Shown piece after piece: positions 20,360 through 29,552 of a stretch of DNA of 64,000 nt; the first letter of the stretch is position 1; each line of letters opens with the position of its first letter. The position numbers and the translations under genes are program-made. The notes beneath the pieces are model-generated. The model saw only the letters and a program-made list of their open reading frames with translations. It made no database searches and had not been told where the DNA came from. The stretch is from Pseudomonadota bacterium (GTDB lineage: Bacteria; Pseudomonadota; Gammaproteobacteria; Burkholderiales; Burkholderiaceae_C): contig CAUJIM010000098.1 in the NCBI GenBank assembly GCA_963205335.1, positions 1-64,000 of the forward strand. Direction: 5' to 3'.

Positions 20360-21181
20360 ATGCTGATGTACCCCCACATCGATCCGGTGGCGCTGCAGGT
20401 CGGGCCGCTGGCGATCCACTGGTACGGCCTGACCTACCTGGCCGGCTTCGCGCTCTTCATGTGGCTGGGTACGCTGCGCCTGGCGCACGAGCCCTACGCG
20501 TCGCTCCGGGGCGGGCAGGCCTGGTCGCGCAAGGACGTGGAGGACATCCTCTTCCTCGGCGTGCTCGGGGTCATCGTGGGCGGGCGCCTGGGCTACTGCC
20601 TGTTCTACAAGCCGGAGTACTACGCCGCGCACCCGCTGGAGGTCTTCGCCGTCTGGCAGGGCGGCATGAGCTTTCATGGCGGCATGCTGGGCGTGGCGGC
20701 GGCGATGCTCTGGTACGCGCATTCGCGCCATCGCCCGTGGCTGCAGGTCGTCGACTTCGTCGCCCCCTGCGTGCCCACGGGGCTGGCGGCGGGGCGCATC
20801 GGCAACTTCATCAACGGCGAGCTGTGGGGGCGTTTCGCCTCGCCCGACCTGCCCTGGGCCATGGTGTTCCCGCAAAGCGGCTCGATGCAGCCGCGCCATC
20901 CGTCGCAGATCTACCAGTTTCTGCTCGAAGGCCTGCTGCTCTTCGTGCTGCTGTGGCTGTACGCGCGCCGCCCGCGCAAGCGCGGCGAGGTGGCGGCGGC
21001 CTTCCTCGTGGGCTACGGCGTGCTGCGCTTCACGGCGGAATACTTCCGCGAGCCCGACAGCTACCTCGGGCTGCTGTCCCTGGGCCTGAGCATGGGCCAG
21101 TGGCTCTGCCTGCCGATGATCGCGGCGGGCGCCGCCCTGTGGCTGTGGGCGCAACGCGCGGGGGCCGCCCATGGCCGGTGA
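20360..21181 (+). CDS. lgt: prolipoprotein diacylglyceryl transferase
   Basis: A 273-residue inner-membrane enzyme with about seven transmembrane helices that attaches diacylglycerol to the lipobox cysteine of lipoproteins. Diagnostic segments include [37 protein letters not shown], the Lgt signature [18 protein letters not shown] and [21 protein letters not shown] 20360 (MLMYPHID) or the in-frame ATG at 20366 could both be used. Its last 11 bp overlap the downstream enoyl-CoA hydratase gene. Confidence 0.95.
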   Translation: MLMYPHIDPVALQVGPLAIHWYGLTYLAGFALFMWLGTLRLAHEPYASLRGGQAWSRKDVEDILFLGVLGVIVGGRLGYCLFYKPEYYAAHPLEVFAVWQGGMSFHGGMLGVAAAMLWYAHSRHRPWLQVVDFVAPCVPTGLAAGRIGNFINGELWGRFASPDLPWAMVFPQSGSMQPRHPSQIYQFLLEGLLLFVLLWLYARRPRKRGEVAAAFLVGYGVLRFTAEYFREPDSYLGLLSLGLSMGQWLCLPMIAAGAALWLWAQRAGAAHGR

Positions 21182-21977
21182 GATCGCGCTGCGGGCGGCG
21201 GACGAGGCCGGCGTGGTGCGCGTGACGCTGCGCCACGACGGGCGGCTCAATGCCATGACGCGCGCCATGTGGCGCGAGCTGCGCACCGTCTTCGAGCGCA
21301 TCCAGCGCAGCGCGGACGCGCGCTGCGTGCTGGTCGAGGGCGCGGGCGAGGCCTTCTGCGCCGGCGGCGACATCTCCGAGTACCCGGCGTTCCGCTTCGA
21401 CGCGGCGCGGCTGCGCGCGTTCCACGAGGTCGAGGTCTGGGGCGGCCTCTCGGCGATGCTGGCGTGCGACGCGCCCATCGTCGTGGCGATCCGCGGCGCC
21501 TGCATGGGCGCGGGCGTGGAGATCGCGTGCTGCGGCGACATCCGCCTGGCCGAGGAGGGCGCGCGCTTCGGCGCGCCGATCGCGCGCCTGGGTTTCCCGA
21601 TGGCGCCGCGCGAGGCGGCGCTGGTGGCCAGCCGGGTGGGTGATGCAACGGCGCGGCAGATGCTGCTGGCCGCCGCCACGTTCGATGCCCGCGCGCTGCA
21701 TGCCGGCGGCTTCCTGAGCGAGGTGCTGGCGCCGCAGGCGCTGGGCGAGCGCGCGGAGAAAACCGCCCGCCACATCGCCGCGCTGGCGCCGCAGGCCGCG
21801 CGCATGAACAAGCGCACGCTGCGCGCAATTTCTGAACAAAATACGGCTCCAGCGCTTGCTGGACAAGCGCAAGCAGCTATGGTTTCAGGGATGGAAGACG
21901 CCTACGCCTATGCCGACAGCAGCGAGCACCGCGAGGGCATAGAGGCGTTCCTGGCCAAACGCAGGCCACGGTTCTGA
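21171..21977 (+). CDS. enoyl-CoA hydratase/isomerase family protein
   Basis: A 268-residue crotonase-fold protein. The oxyanion-hole segments are present: [16 protein letters not shown] and [30 protein letters not shown]. The first catalytic Glu position of classical hydratases lies in MGAGVEIAC; the reaction (hydratase, isomerase or other) is not certain. Between MNKRTLRA and [22 protein letters not shown], about 20 extra residues ([20 protein letters not shown]) are encoded by a palindromic repeat copy (21837-21885). The gene overlaps lgt by 11 bp. Confidence 0.85.
   Translation: MAGEIALRAADEAGVVRVTLRHDGRLNAMTRAMWRELRTVFERIQRSADARCVLVEGAGEAFCAGGDISEYPAFRFDAARLRAFHEVEVWGGLSAMLACDAPIVVAIRGACMGAGVEIACCGDIRLAEEGARFGAPIARLGFPMAPREAALVASRVGDATARQMLLAAATFDARALHAGGFLSEVLAPQALGERAEKTARHIAALAPQAARMNKRTLRAISEQNTAPALAGQAQAAMVSGMEDAYAYADSSEHREGIEAFLAKRRPRF
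21837..21885. repeat. Palindromic repeat, copy 6, inside enoyl-CoA hydratase gene
   Basis: AAATACGGCTCCAGCGCTTG, centre CTGGA, then CAAGCGCAAGCAGCTATGG. The copy is well conserved and is translated in frame. Confidence 0.8.
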
Positions 21978-22046
21978 GCACGGCGCATCCATTGGAAATT
22001 GCAGGGGTCGCGCGGTTGCCGCCGGGCGGTGGAAGGGCTGGTAAGA

Positions 22047-22952
22047 ATGCTGGGCACCGATGAACTGTTCAAGCTTGCCCGGATCGTGGATACGGGCAGC
22101 TTCATACGCGCGGCGAGCGAATTGGGCGTGACGCAGCCGGCGCTGAGCAAGAGTGTCGCGCGATTGGAGCGCACGCTGGGCGTGCGTCTGCTGGAGCGGC
22201 GTGCGCGTGGCGTGATCGCGACGCCGTATGCCGTGGCCTTGCTGCATCGGGCCCTGCCGGCATTGGCCGAGCTGCGCGCGGCCGAGCAGGAAATCGAGGC
22301 CATGCGCGGCGGAGTCGGCAGCTCCGTGGTCGTGGGTTTGGCGCCTGCCGCGGCGCATGGGCTGCTGCCGCGCGTGATCGAGGCGCTGCGCCGAGCCGAG
22401 CGAGCCATCAGCCTGCGAGTGGCCGAAGGACTGGCCGAGGAGCTGACCCAGGGCGTGCGCACCGGCAAGCTCGACTTCGCCATCACGACGCAATCGACGG
22501 GTCTGCATGCGCCGGAGCTGTCGGTCCAGGGTCTGCACGAAGACCGTTTCGTGGTGTGTGGACCGGTCGACCACCCGTTGACCCAGGGCAGCCAGCCAGC
22601 CAGCGCCCAGGCGCTGGCCACGGTCGATTGGGTGCTGGCGCCCATGGGTGGGCTGCTGCGCGCCGAATTCGACAGCTGCTTTCTGAACCAGAACGCCACG
22701 CCCCCGAGGGCGCTGGTGGAGACCTGGTCGGTGTCGATCAGCAAGGGGCTGGTCAAGGAGCAGGGGTTCTTCAGCTTCCTGCCGACGAGCGTGGCGGCGG
22801 CGGAGCAGCGCCGCGGCGAGCTGGCCTTCCTGAAGCTGGACTGGCTGCAGTGGCGCCGCAAGGTGTCGCTGGTGCAGCGGCGGGGGCAGACGCTCTCCGC
22901 ATCGCAGCGCTTCGTGCGGGGCCTGTTCTGGGATGCGGCCCGGCAGCCTTGA
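22047..22952 (+). CDS. LysR-family transcriptional regulator
   Basis: A 301-residue LysR-type regulator. The N-terminal winged helix-turn-helix reads LFKLARIVDTGSFIRAASELGVTQPALSKSVARLERTLGVRLLERRARG; the rest forms the two-lobed effector-binding domain (for instance VVVGLAPAAAHGLLPRVIEAL and FAITTQSTGLHAPELSV). ATG 22047 gives the standard LTTR N-terminus; a TTG at 21999 would add 16 unlikely residues. It lies directly upstream of, and on the same strand as, the catabolic cluster, with a T-N11-A type palindrome in the gap (22988-23014). Its composition is visibly less GC-biased than lgt or ilvD, as in the genes that follow. Confidence 0.9.
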   Translation: MLGTDELFKLARIVDTGSFIRAASELGVTQPALSKSVARLERTLGVRLLERRARGVIATPYAVALLHRALPALAELRAAEQEIEAMRGGVGSSVVVGLAPAAAHGLLPRVIEALRRAERAISLRVAEGLAEELTQGVRTGKLDFAITTQSTGLHAPELSVQGLHEDRFVVCGPVDHPLTQGSQPASAQALATVDWVLAPMGGLLRAEFDSCFLNQNATPPRALVETWSVSISKGLVKEQGFFSFLPTSVAAAEQRRGELAFLKLDWLQWRRKVSLVQRRGQTLSASQRFVRGLFWDAARQP

Positions 22953-22987
22953 CACGTGCAGGAAAACCCCTAAGAAGATATTCCATT

Positions 22988-23014
22988 TGGTTATTGAAAA
23001 TTAACCATCATGGT
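22988..23014 (+). promoter_or_regulatory. Putative LysR-type operator of the catabolic cluster
   Basis: TGGTTA (22988-22993) and TAACCA (23002-23007) form a perfect inverted repeat with an 8-bp spacer and contain a T-N11-A core (22991-23003). A second palindrome, ACCAT-C-ATGGT, overlaps it at 23004-23014. The block is AT-rich, 35 bp after the LysR stop and about 100 bp before the hydrolase gene, where an LTTR activator site is expected. Confidence 0.55.
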
Positions 23015-23116
23015 ATTTCTGATGCCATCCCCGGGTGAAAGAATCGGTCGCAAGTGAGGGGTCGGCATCCCGAGTCGGCCGCTTCATGACAGGACGTTTG
23101 ACGAAGGGGCGCGCAG

Positions 23117-23947
23117 GTGGTTTCTGCTTCTCGCATTGGCCGGACCCACGGCAAGCCGATGATCGCCTACGAGGTCCAGGGCGATGGACCGGCGGTGGTG
23201 TTTCTTCACGGCATCGGTGGCCATCGAGGCAACTGGGCCGATCAGCTCGGCTGTTTTTCCCGGCACTACCGTGCGGTGGCCTGGGACGCGCGCGGCTATG
23301 GCGACTCTGATGATTACGACGGACCATGCCGGTTCGAGGATTTCAGCGACGACCTTGCCGGCCTGCTTGACCATCTGGACGTCGAACGCGCCCATTTGGT
23401 GGGCCTGTCGATGGGCGGGCGCATCCTGATGGACTTCGCCGTGCGCCATGCGGGGCGGGTGCGCTCGCTGGTCGTTGCGGGCTCGTTTCCCAGCTTTGGC
23501 AGCGCGCTGACCCCCGAACAACAGCAGGAATACATGCGGCTGCGGCGCGAACCGCTGCAGCGCGGGCTGTCGTTCGCGCAACTGGCGCCCCAGCTTGTCG
23601 CTTCGCTGGTAGGGCCCCAGGCGAGCGCCCGGGTACGCGAGCGCATGGCAGCAAGCATTGCCAAGCTGCGCCCCGACGCTTACCTGAAAACACTGGAGGC
23701 TACCTTGCACTTCGATCGCACGGCGACCCTGGGAGAGATCGAGGCGCCGACTTTGCTGATGTACGGCCAGTTCGATTCCCTGGTGACTCCTGAAGCCGGC
23801 CGCCAGGTGCAACAGGCCATGCGCCATGCGGAGTACCGCGTGGTCGAAGGTGTGGGGCATTTGATCAACCTGGAAGCCCCCGATGTCTTTAACGCCCTGG
23901 TGCTGGACTTCCTGGCCCGCCATGGTGATGACAGGCAGGGGGCGTAA
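23117..23947 (+). CDS. alpha/beta-fold hydrolase of the catabolic cluster
   Basis: A 276-residue alpha/beta hydrolase. The oxyanion motif is FLHGIGGHRGNW, the nucleophile elbow is GLSMGG, and the acid and histidine lie in YGQFDSLVTPE and VEGVGHLINLEAP. It resembles enol-lactonases, ring-fission product hydrolases and N-formylmaleamate deformylase (NicD), all of which act just after ring cleavage. GTG 23117 is preceded by GAAGGGG at 7 bp. It is the first gene of a seven-gene same-strand run, and its stop codon overlaps the next start (TAATG). Confidence 0.82.
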   Translation: MVSASRIGRTHGKPMIAYEVQGDGPAVVFLHGIGGHRGNWADQLGCFSRHYRAVAWDARGYGDSDDYDGPCRFEDFSDDLAGLLDHLDVERAHLVGLSMGGRILMDFAVRHAGRVRSLVVAGSFPSFGSALTPEQQQEYMRLRREPLQRGLSFAQLAPQLVASLVGPQASARVRERMAASIAKLRPDAYLKTLEATLHFDRTATLGEIEAPTLLMYGQFDSLVTPEAGRQVQQAMRHAEYRVVEGVGHLINLEAPDVFNALVLDFLARHGDDRQGA

Positions 23948-24249
23948 TGCTGTTTGCGATCCATTGCCTGGACAAACCCGGTGCCGAGGCGCTGCGCCAG
24001 GCTGCGCGAGATGCGCACTCCGCTTATATGCGGGCGCAGGTTGGCCGCATTGTCTTTGGCGGCCCGCTGCTGGCGAGCGATGGCGTCACGCGCATAGGCA
24101 CTTTGATGGTGGTTGATCTTCCTTCGCGCGCCGAACTGGAAGCCTTTCTCGATTCAGAGCCCTACCGTCGTGCTGGCCTCTTCGGCCGATGCGAGGTGCA
24201 TCCCTATCAACTGGTTGTGCAAAGCGGTCATTTCGCTTCTATGTGCTGA
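23947..24249 (+). CDS. YciI-like protein
   Basis: A 100-residue ferredoxin-like alpha/beta protein of the YciI family (MLFAIHCLDKPGAEALRQAARDAH..., GGPLLASDG, DSEPYRRAGLF). Some relatives act as small isomerases or dehalogenases in aromatic breakdown, others have no known activity. Its start shares one base with the stop of the hydrolase gene, so the two are translationally coupled. Its position between the hydrolase and the ring-cleavage-like enzyme suggests an auxiliary catabolic step, but that is inference. Confidence 0.8.
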   Translation: MLFAIHCLDKPGAEALRQAARDAHSAYMRAQVGRIVFGGPLLASDGVTRIGTLMVVDLPSRAELEAFLDSEPYRRAGLFGRCEVHPYQLVVQSGHFASMC

Positions 24250-24260
24250 AAGGAAGATCC

Positions 24261-25325
24261 ATGCTGGAACGCATCGAGGGCAAATGGATTGCCATGTTCG
24301 CGAGAACCTTCCGACTGTGCGGCATAGGGCAGGGTGACGCGGTGGCCATCCTGTCGGAAACGCAGTCGCGCGACGTCAACGTGCAGCTGGCGGAGCTGGC
24401 GCTGCATGAGCTTGGCGCGCGCGCCTTTCACGTGCGTTTGCCGACGCCGGCCCTGGTCGACAACATCCCGGTGCGTTCGACGGGTGCGTCGACAGCCATT
24501 GGAGGGCTGGAGCCCGTGCTCAAGGCGCTGGCCGCGGCGCACACGGTGATCGACTGCACCGTGGAGGGGCTTTTGCACAGCCCGGAACTGCCGCACATCC
24601 TTCGGGGCGGCGCGCGCCTGTTCATGATCAGCAACGAACACCCCGAGGTGCTGGAGCGCCTGCAGCCCACGACGGCGCTGCGGCCGCGGGTGGATGAGGC
24701 CAGGCGCCGCCTCAGCGCCGCATCGCGCATGACGGTGACTTCCGAAGCCGGCACGGCACTGGAGATCGATGTCCGTGGAGCGCCCGTGCGCGGCGCGGTC
24801 GGCTACGTGGACCAGCCTGGCCAGGTGGCCTATTGGCCGGCTGGGCTGTGCCTGTGCTTTCCCCGGCAGGGTTGCGTCAACGGCCGCGTGGTGCTGGACG
24901 AGGGCGACGTCAACCTCACCTTCAAGCGCTACATCGCCCGTCCTGTGGAGCTGGTGTTCGAGAACGACCACGTGGTGCAGATCGTCGGCCAGGGGCTCGA
25001 TGCCGACCTGCTGCGCAGTTACTACGCGGCCTGGGAAGATACGGCGGCCTATGGCGTCTCGCACGTGGGCTGGGGTCTGAACCCGCTGGCGCGCTGGGAT
25101 GCGCTGGCCATGTACGACAAGAGCCAGGTCAACGGGACGGAGCTGCGCGCGTTTGCCGGCAGCTTCCTGTTTTCCACCGGGGCCAACGAACACGCCGGGC
25201 GATTCACGCGCGGCCACTTCGACTTCCCGATGCGCCATTGCACGGTGATGCTCGACGGCGTGGCGGTGGTCGAGCAGGGACGGCTGGTTGACCCAGAGCC
25301 CATCGGGGAAGCTGGCAATGAGTGA
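24261..25325 (+). CDS. NicX-like (peptidase M29-related) Fe(II) ring-cleaving dioxygenase
   Basis: A 354-residue protein of the M29 aminopeptidase-like family that includes 2,5-dihydroxypyridine 5,6-dioxygenase NicX. From memory, NicX of Pseudomonas putida binds iron through H265, H318 and D320; here the equivalents H268 (SHVGWGLNP), H319 and D321 (RGHFDFP) keep almost the same spacing. Length also matches NicX (about 350). An AAAGGAAG ribosome-binding site precedes ATG 24261. The FAD hydroxylase downstream overlaps its end by 8 bp. Extradiol-like cleavage of a hydroxylated pyridine or other ring is the likely role; the actual substrate is unknown, and an aminopeptidase is the weaker alternative. 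Confidence 0.75.
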   Translation: MLERIEGKWIAMFARTFRLCGIGQGDAVAILSETQSRDVNVQLAELALHELGARAFHVRLPTPALVDNIPVRSTGASTAIGGLEPVLKALAAAHTVIDCTVEGLLHSPELPHILRGGARLFMISNEHPEVLERLQPTTALRPRVDEARRRLSAASRMTVTSEAGTALEIDVRGAPVRGAVGYVDQPGQVAYWPAGLCLCFPRQGCVNGRVVLDEGDVNLTFKRYIARPVELVFENDHVVQIVGQGLDADLLRSYYAAWEDTAAYGVSHVGWGLNPLARWDALAMYDKSQVNGTELRAFAGSFLFSTGANEHAGRFTRGHFDFPMRHCTVMLDGVAVVEQGRLVDPEPIGEAGNE

Positions 25326-26973
25326 CGCCGCCATCGTCGAGGTGCCCATCCTCATCGCCGGAGGCGGCTCGACCGGGCTCAGCCTGGCGGCCGAGCTGGG
25401 CTGGCGCGGCACGCCGTGCATGCTGCTGGAGCCCGGGTTGCAGCCCAATCCGCACCCTCGGGCCAATGCACTCGGCAATCGCAGCATGGAGTATTACCGG
25501 CGCTGGGGCATCGACAGACGGTTGACGGGCGCTGGGGTGCCGGCCGACTATCCGGCCAACTACTTCTGGGTGTCCAGGCTCGACGGGCGCGAGATCCATG
25601 CGCTGCGCCTGCCAGGCCAGGCCGAGCTGGAGGCCATCCGGGCGCGCACGGCCGTCGATCCGTCCCACGAGCTGCACTGGTCGCCCTACCTCAAGACCAT
25701 CGTCGGCCAGCATGTCGTGGAGCGGGTGCTGCGCGAGTATGTGGCCGAACGCGCCAGCGTAGAGGCGCGCTATGGCTGGGTGCTCGACGATTTCGCGGAG
25801 CACGGCGACCACGTGCTGGCCACCGTGCGGCAGGTCGACAGCGGCCGGCGCCAGCAAGTGCGTTGCCGGTGGCTCGTGGGCTGCGATGGTGGACGCTCGC
25901 GGGTGCGGGAGCGTCTGGGCTATGAACTGCGCGGCAGGGGTGGGTTGGCGCACTTCGTCTCGATCTACTTTCACGCCCCTCAACTCATGTCCTGCCACTC
26001 GTTCGGGCCGGCCAACATCTACTTTCCCATCCATCGCAAGCACCGTGGGTTCCTGCTGAACTGGAATACCGGGACGACGTGGACCTACCACCTGATCCTG
26101 GAGCCGGGCACGGACTGGCGCGACATCGCTCCGGAGCACGCCATCCGGTCGCTGGTGGGGCGGGATACGCCCGTCGAGGTGATCTCGGTCCAGCCCTGGA
26201 CGGCGCACGCGCTCACGGCCGAGCATTACCGCAGTCCGGGGGGGCGCGTGTTTCTGGCTGGCGACGCGGCCCATTTGTTCACGCCCACGGGAGGGCTGGG
26301 CATGAACACCGGGGTGTCGGATGCCATCGATCTGGCGTGGAAGCTGGGTGCCTGCCTGGAGGGCTGGGGCGGCGAGCGCCTGCTGGCGAGCTACGAGACC
26401 GAGCGCCACCCCATCGGCGTGCGCAATACGGCCGAGGCGGCAGACAACTTCGATCGCTTGTTCGGCGTCATGCAGCATGGCGATGAACTGGAAGCCGAGG
26501 GTGCACAGGCCGATGCGTTGCGTGCCGATCTCAGGGCGGAGCTGGCACGGCAGGAGAAGCTGCTCAAGTCGTCCGGCGTCTTGCTGGGCTACCGCTACGA
26601 AGGCTCGCCCATCTGCGTGGCCGACGGCACGCCCGAGCCGCCCGACCACCCGCAGCAATACGTGCCTGTGGCCCGCCCGGGGCATCGCGCGCCCCATGCG
26701 TGGCTGGCCAATGGCCGTTCGGTGCTGGATTTGCTGGGCTCCGGGTTCACCCTGCTGTGCTTCGACGGCGTGAACGCTTGCGCACAAGCGTTCGAGAGTG
26801 CCTGCGCCCGGCAGGGCGTGCCCCTGAAACTGGTGCCGATCGACGCGCCGGAGATCCGCCGGCTGTACGGCGAGCGCGCGTGCGTGCTGGTGCGGCCCGA
26901 TCTGATGGTGGCCTGGCGTGGCGACACGGTGGCCGACGCGCAGGCCGCCGTGCGAACCATACGGGGTGCGTGA
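25318..26973 (+). CDS. class A flavoprotein hydroxylase (MhpA/PheA-like)
   Basis: A 551-residue FAD/NAD(P)H hydroxylase of the larger subgroup with a thioredoxin-like C-terminal domain. The Rossmann loop is ILIAGGGSTGLSLAAELG (Ser instead of the usual Pro/Ile), the DG motif is WLVGCDGGRSRVRERLG, and the second FAD motif is VFLAGDAAHLFTPTGGLGMNTG. The C-terminal 130 residues (VLDLLGSGFTLLCFDG...) fit the Phe_hydrox_dim-type tail. It should hydroxylate a phenol- or hydroxypyridine-like ring ahead of cleavage by the NicX-like enzyme encoded just upstream, with which it overlaps by 8 bp. Confidence 0.85.
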   Translation: MSDAAIVEVPILIAGGGSTGLSLAAELGWRGTPCMLLEPGLQPNPHPRANALGNRSMEYYRRWGIDRRLTGAGVPADYPANYFWVSRLDGREIHALRLPGQAELEAIRARTAVDPSHELHWSPYLKTIVGQHVVERVLREYVAERASVEARYGWVLDDFAEHGDHVLATVRQVDSGRRQQVRCRWLVGCDGGRSRVRERLGYELRGRGGLAHFVSIYFHAPQLMSCHSFGPANIYFPIHRKHRGFLLNWNTGTTWTYHLILEPGTDWRDIAPEHAIRSLVGRDTPVEVISVQPWTAHALTAEHYRSPGGRVFLAGDAAHLFTPTGGLGMNTGVSDAIDLAWKLGACLEGWGGERLLASYETERHPIGVRNTAEAADNFDRLFGVMQHGDELEAEGAQADALRADLRAELARQEKLLKSSGVLLGYRYEGSPICVADGTPEPPDHPQQYVPVARPGHRAPHAWLANGRSVLDLLGSGFTLLCFDGVNACAQAFESACARQGVPLKLVPIDAPEIRRLYGERACVLVRPDLMVAWRGDTVADAQAAVRTIRGA

Positions 26974-27035
26974 TGCCTCGCCCAACGCGGCCCCATGCGC
27001 CGCGCCGGATTTTTTACAACGTGGAGACTGAAGCG

Positions 27036-28160
27036 ATGAAAAAATGGATGTTCCTGCTGCTGGGCTGCCTGTCCATGCAATTGCATGCCGAAATCGTGGT
27101 GGGTGTGACGGTGAGTGCCACGGGGCCGGGCAGTTCCTTGGGCACTCCGATTGCCAATGCGGCAAAAATCCTGCCCAAGACGGTAGGGGGAGAGCCCGTG
27201 CGCTATATCGTGCTGGACGATGCCAGCGATCCCACGGCGGGCACCAAGGCGGCACGCAAGCTGGCCGTCGAGGACAAGGTGGATGTGTTGATTGGCTCCA
27301 GCACCCTTCCTTCGGCCATTGCACAAGCGACCGTGGCGAGCGAGGAGCGTTTGCCGATGATCGCGATCGCCCCGATGGCGATCGACCCCGCGAAGCAGCC
27401 CTTCGTGTTTTCAATTCCGCAACCGATCTCGCTGATGGTGGATGCGCTGACCGAGCACATGGTCGCGAACCGCGTCAGGAACCTGGGCTTCGTTGGTTTC
27501 TCGGATGCCTGGGGTGATCTGACGTACAGCAGCATGAAAGCCAGCGCTGGGGCCGCAGGGGTCAATATCACGGGCAATGAGCGGTATGCGCGGCCCGATG
27601 TCGCGGTGACGGGGCAGATGCTGAAATTAATGGCGCAGAATCCGGACGCGGTTTTCGTCGGAGGGTCCGGGGCGCCTTCAGCCTTGCCGCAGATCACCGC
27701 CGCCGCTCGCGGATTCAACAAGACCTTCTACCACACCCACGGTGTCGTCAATCGCGACTTTATCTGCGTCGGGGGCAAGAGCGTGGAAGGGGCGATCGCA
27801 CCCACCGGGCCGGTGGTGGTGGCCGAGCAGTTGCCAGCCGACCATCCGCTCAAGGCGACGGGCCTGGCGTTTCTGAAGCGCTATGAAGAAGAGTACGGCG
27901 CGGGCTCGAGGAACGCCTTCGCCGCCTATGCGTGGGATGTCGCGACGATCATCGAGGCTGCGGTGCCCACCGCCCTGAAGGCGGCAAAGCCGGGAACCCC
28001 TGCCTTCCGGCAAGCCTTGCGCGATGCCATCGAAAATACCCACGAAGTCAAAGGCACCCACGCCGTCTACACCATGAGCGCGACGGACCACCACGGGGTG
28101 GACAAGCGTGCCCGGGTGCTTGTCCGGGTCGAAAATGGCGAATGGAAGTTGATCAGGTAA
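27036..28160 (+). CDS. ABC transporter periplasmic substrate-binding protein (LivK-like)
   Basis: A 374-residue type I periplasmic binding protein (Peripla_BP_6 family) with signal peptide MKKWMFLLLGCLSMQLHA. The mature part reads EIVVGVTVSATGPGSSLGTPIANAA and continues with LGFVGFSDAWGDLTY and AFAAYAWDVATIIEAAV, as in branched-chain-amino-acid-type receptors that often bind aromatic acids. No permease or ATPase gene is next to it, so it must borrow a transporter encoded elsewhere. It lies 62 bp after the hydroxylase and 12 bp before the malonyl-CoA decarboxylase gene. Confidence 0.85.
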   Translation: MKKWMFLLLGCLSMQLHAEIVVGVTVSATGPGSSLGTPIANAAKILPKTVGGEPVRYIVLDDASDPTAGTKAARKLAVEDKVDVLIGSSTLPSAIAQATVASEERLPMIAIAPMAIDPAKQPFVFSIPQPISLMVDALTEHMVANRVRNLGFVGFSDAWGDLTYSSMKASAGAAGVNITGNERYARPDVAVTGQMLKLMAQNPDAVFVGGSGAPSALPQITAAARGFNKTFYHTHGVVNRDFICVGGKSVEGAIAPTGPVVVAEQLPADHPLKATGLAFLKRYEEEYGAGSRNAFAAYAWDVATIIEAAVPTALKAAKPGTPAFRQALRDAIENTHEVKGTHAVYTMSATDHHGVDKRARVLVRVENGEWKLIR

Positions 28161-28172
28161 AGGCAGTCGTCC

Positions 28173-29552
28173 GTGGATAAACCCTCGGCCTCCAAAGAGA
28201 GCGGGAACAGTACGGTGCGCCAGCGCCTGGGCGCGATGTTTAGCCGTGGGGTGGATGCCGTGGGTGGCTGGAGTTCGCGTCGCCTGTTGCATGAGTTGCA
28301 GCAGGTGCTGAATTCGGCGCTCAGCGATGTCGAAGGCGGGCGTCACGCGGCTGCCGTGGCCGACTGGTACGCTCAAGCGCGCCCGGCGCAGCGACGCGAA
28401 TGCTGGTTGCTGATGAGCGAGCGGTTTCCGCTGGACGATTCGGCCATCGGCGCCGCGCACCACGTCTATCGGCAAGCCCGTGGTACGGGCGAGCAGGCGC
28501 AAGCAGAGGTAAACCTGCGCCAAGCCTTCTCCGCCCCGCGCACCCGCTTGTTGCAGCGCTTTTCGGCCTTTTCCGGCGGCGTGCGGTTTCTGGTGGACAT
28601 GCGTGCCGAGCTTTTGCCTGAGCTGCGCCGCGACAAGCGGCTGGCGGCGCTGGATAGCGAGTTGCAGGAACTGTTTTCGACCTGGTTCGATGTGGGCTTC
28701 CTGGAGTTGCGGCGGATCAACTGGGACTCTTCCGCCTCGCTGATTGAAAAGCTCATCAAATACGAGGCCGTGCATGACGTGCGCAGCTGGGAGGATGCAA
28801 AGAACCGGCTTGATGACGATCGGCGCTGCTACGGCTTTTTCCATCCGCGGCTGCCGGGCGAGCCGCTGATTTTTGTCGAGGTAGCCCTGTTGCGCGAGAT
28901 GGCCGCAGGCATCGAACCGCTGCTGGACGTGGAGGCCGCGCCGGCCGACTCGAACAAGGCCAGCACCGCGATCTTCTATTCCATCAGCAATACCCAGGCT
29001 GGCTTGCGAGGCGTGAGTTTTGGCAACGACTTGATCAAGCGCGTGGTCGAGCAATTGCAGTCCGAGTTCCCGCGCCTCAAACTGTTTGCGACGCTTTCAC
29101 CCATCCCGCGCTTGCGCTCCTGGCTCGAAAGCAACATCGAATCCCTGCTCAAGAGCGCTCCGGCCCGCACGCGCCAGGCGCTGGGCCGTGAGCTGGGCCT
29201 GGCCACGGCACCTGCGGCCGCCGACATGCTGGCCGCACTTGATGGCGTAGCCGGTTGGCCCGAAGGCAGCGCCTGCGCGCGCTGGCTGCTGGGCGCGGCG
29301 GCGCAATACCTGGGGCGCGGCCTGACTCCCGAGGGGCGGCCACTCGACCCGGTGGCGCGCTTTCATCTGGGCAACGGCGCACGCATCGAACGCATCAATT
29401 GGCTGGGCGACCCGTCACCCAAGGGCTTGCGCCAGTCCTGCGGCCTGATGGTCAATTACCTGTACGACCTGAAGCGGGTGGAGCGCCACCGCGCACAATT
29501 GGCCCAGGGCAAGCCGCCGCTGTCCGGCGCGGTGGAAGGCCTGTTATCGTGA
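28173..29552 (+). CDS. malonyl-CoA decarboxylase
   Basis: A 459-residue malonyl-CoA decarboxylase that releases CO2 from malonyl-CoA to give acetyl-CoA. The N-terminal helical domain is followed by a GNAT-like catalytic domain with the AIFYSISNTQAGLRGVSFGN motif (Ser at 270/272) and H398 in RFHLGNGARIERINWLGD, the Ser/His pair known in the family. GTG 28173 has AAAGG 9 bp upstream; no better ATG exists nearby. It is coupled (16-bp gap) to the malonyl-CoA synthetase gene, forming a MatA-MatB pair at the end of the catabolic cluster. Its composition resembles the upstream cluster more than matB. Confidence 0.92.
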   Translation: MDKPSASKESGNSTVRQRLGAMFSRGVDAVGGWSSRRLLHELQQVLNSALSDVEGGRHAAAVADWYAQARPAQRRECWLLMSERFPLDDSAIGAAHHVYRQARGTGEQAQAEVNLRQAFSAPRTRLLQRFSAFSGGVRFLVDMRAELLPELRRDKRLAALDSELQELFSTWFDVGFLELRRINWDSSASLIEKLIKYEAVHDVRSWEDAKNRLDDDRRCYGFFHPRLPGEPLIFVEVALLREMAAGIEPLLDVEAAPADSNKASTAIFYSISNTQAGLRGVSFGNDLIKRVVEQLQSEFPRLKLFATLSPIPRLRSWLESNIESLLKSAPARTRQALGRELGLATAPAAADMLAALDGVAGWPEGSACARWLLGAAAQYLGRGLTPEGRPLDPVARFHLGNGARIERINWLGDPSPKGLRQSCGLMVNYLYDLKRVERHRAQLAQGKPPLSGAVEGLLS

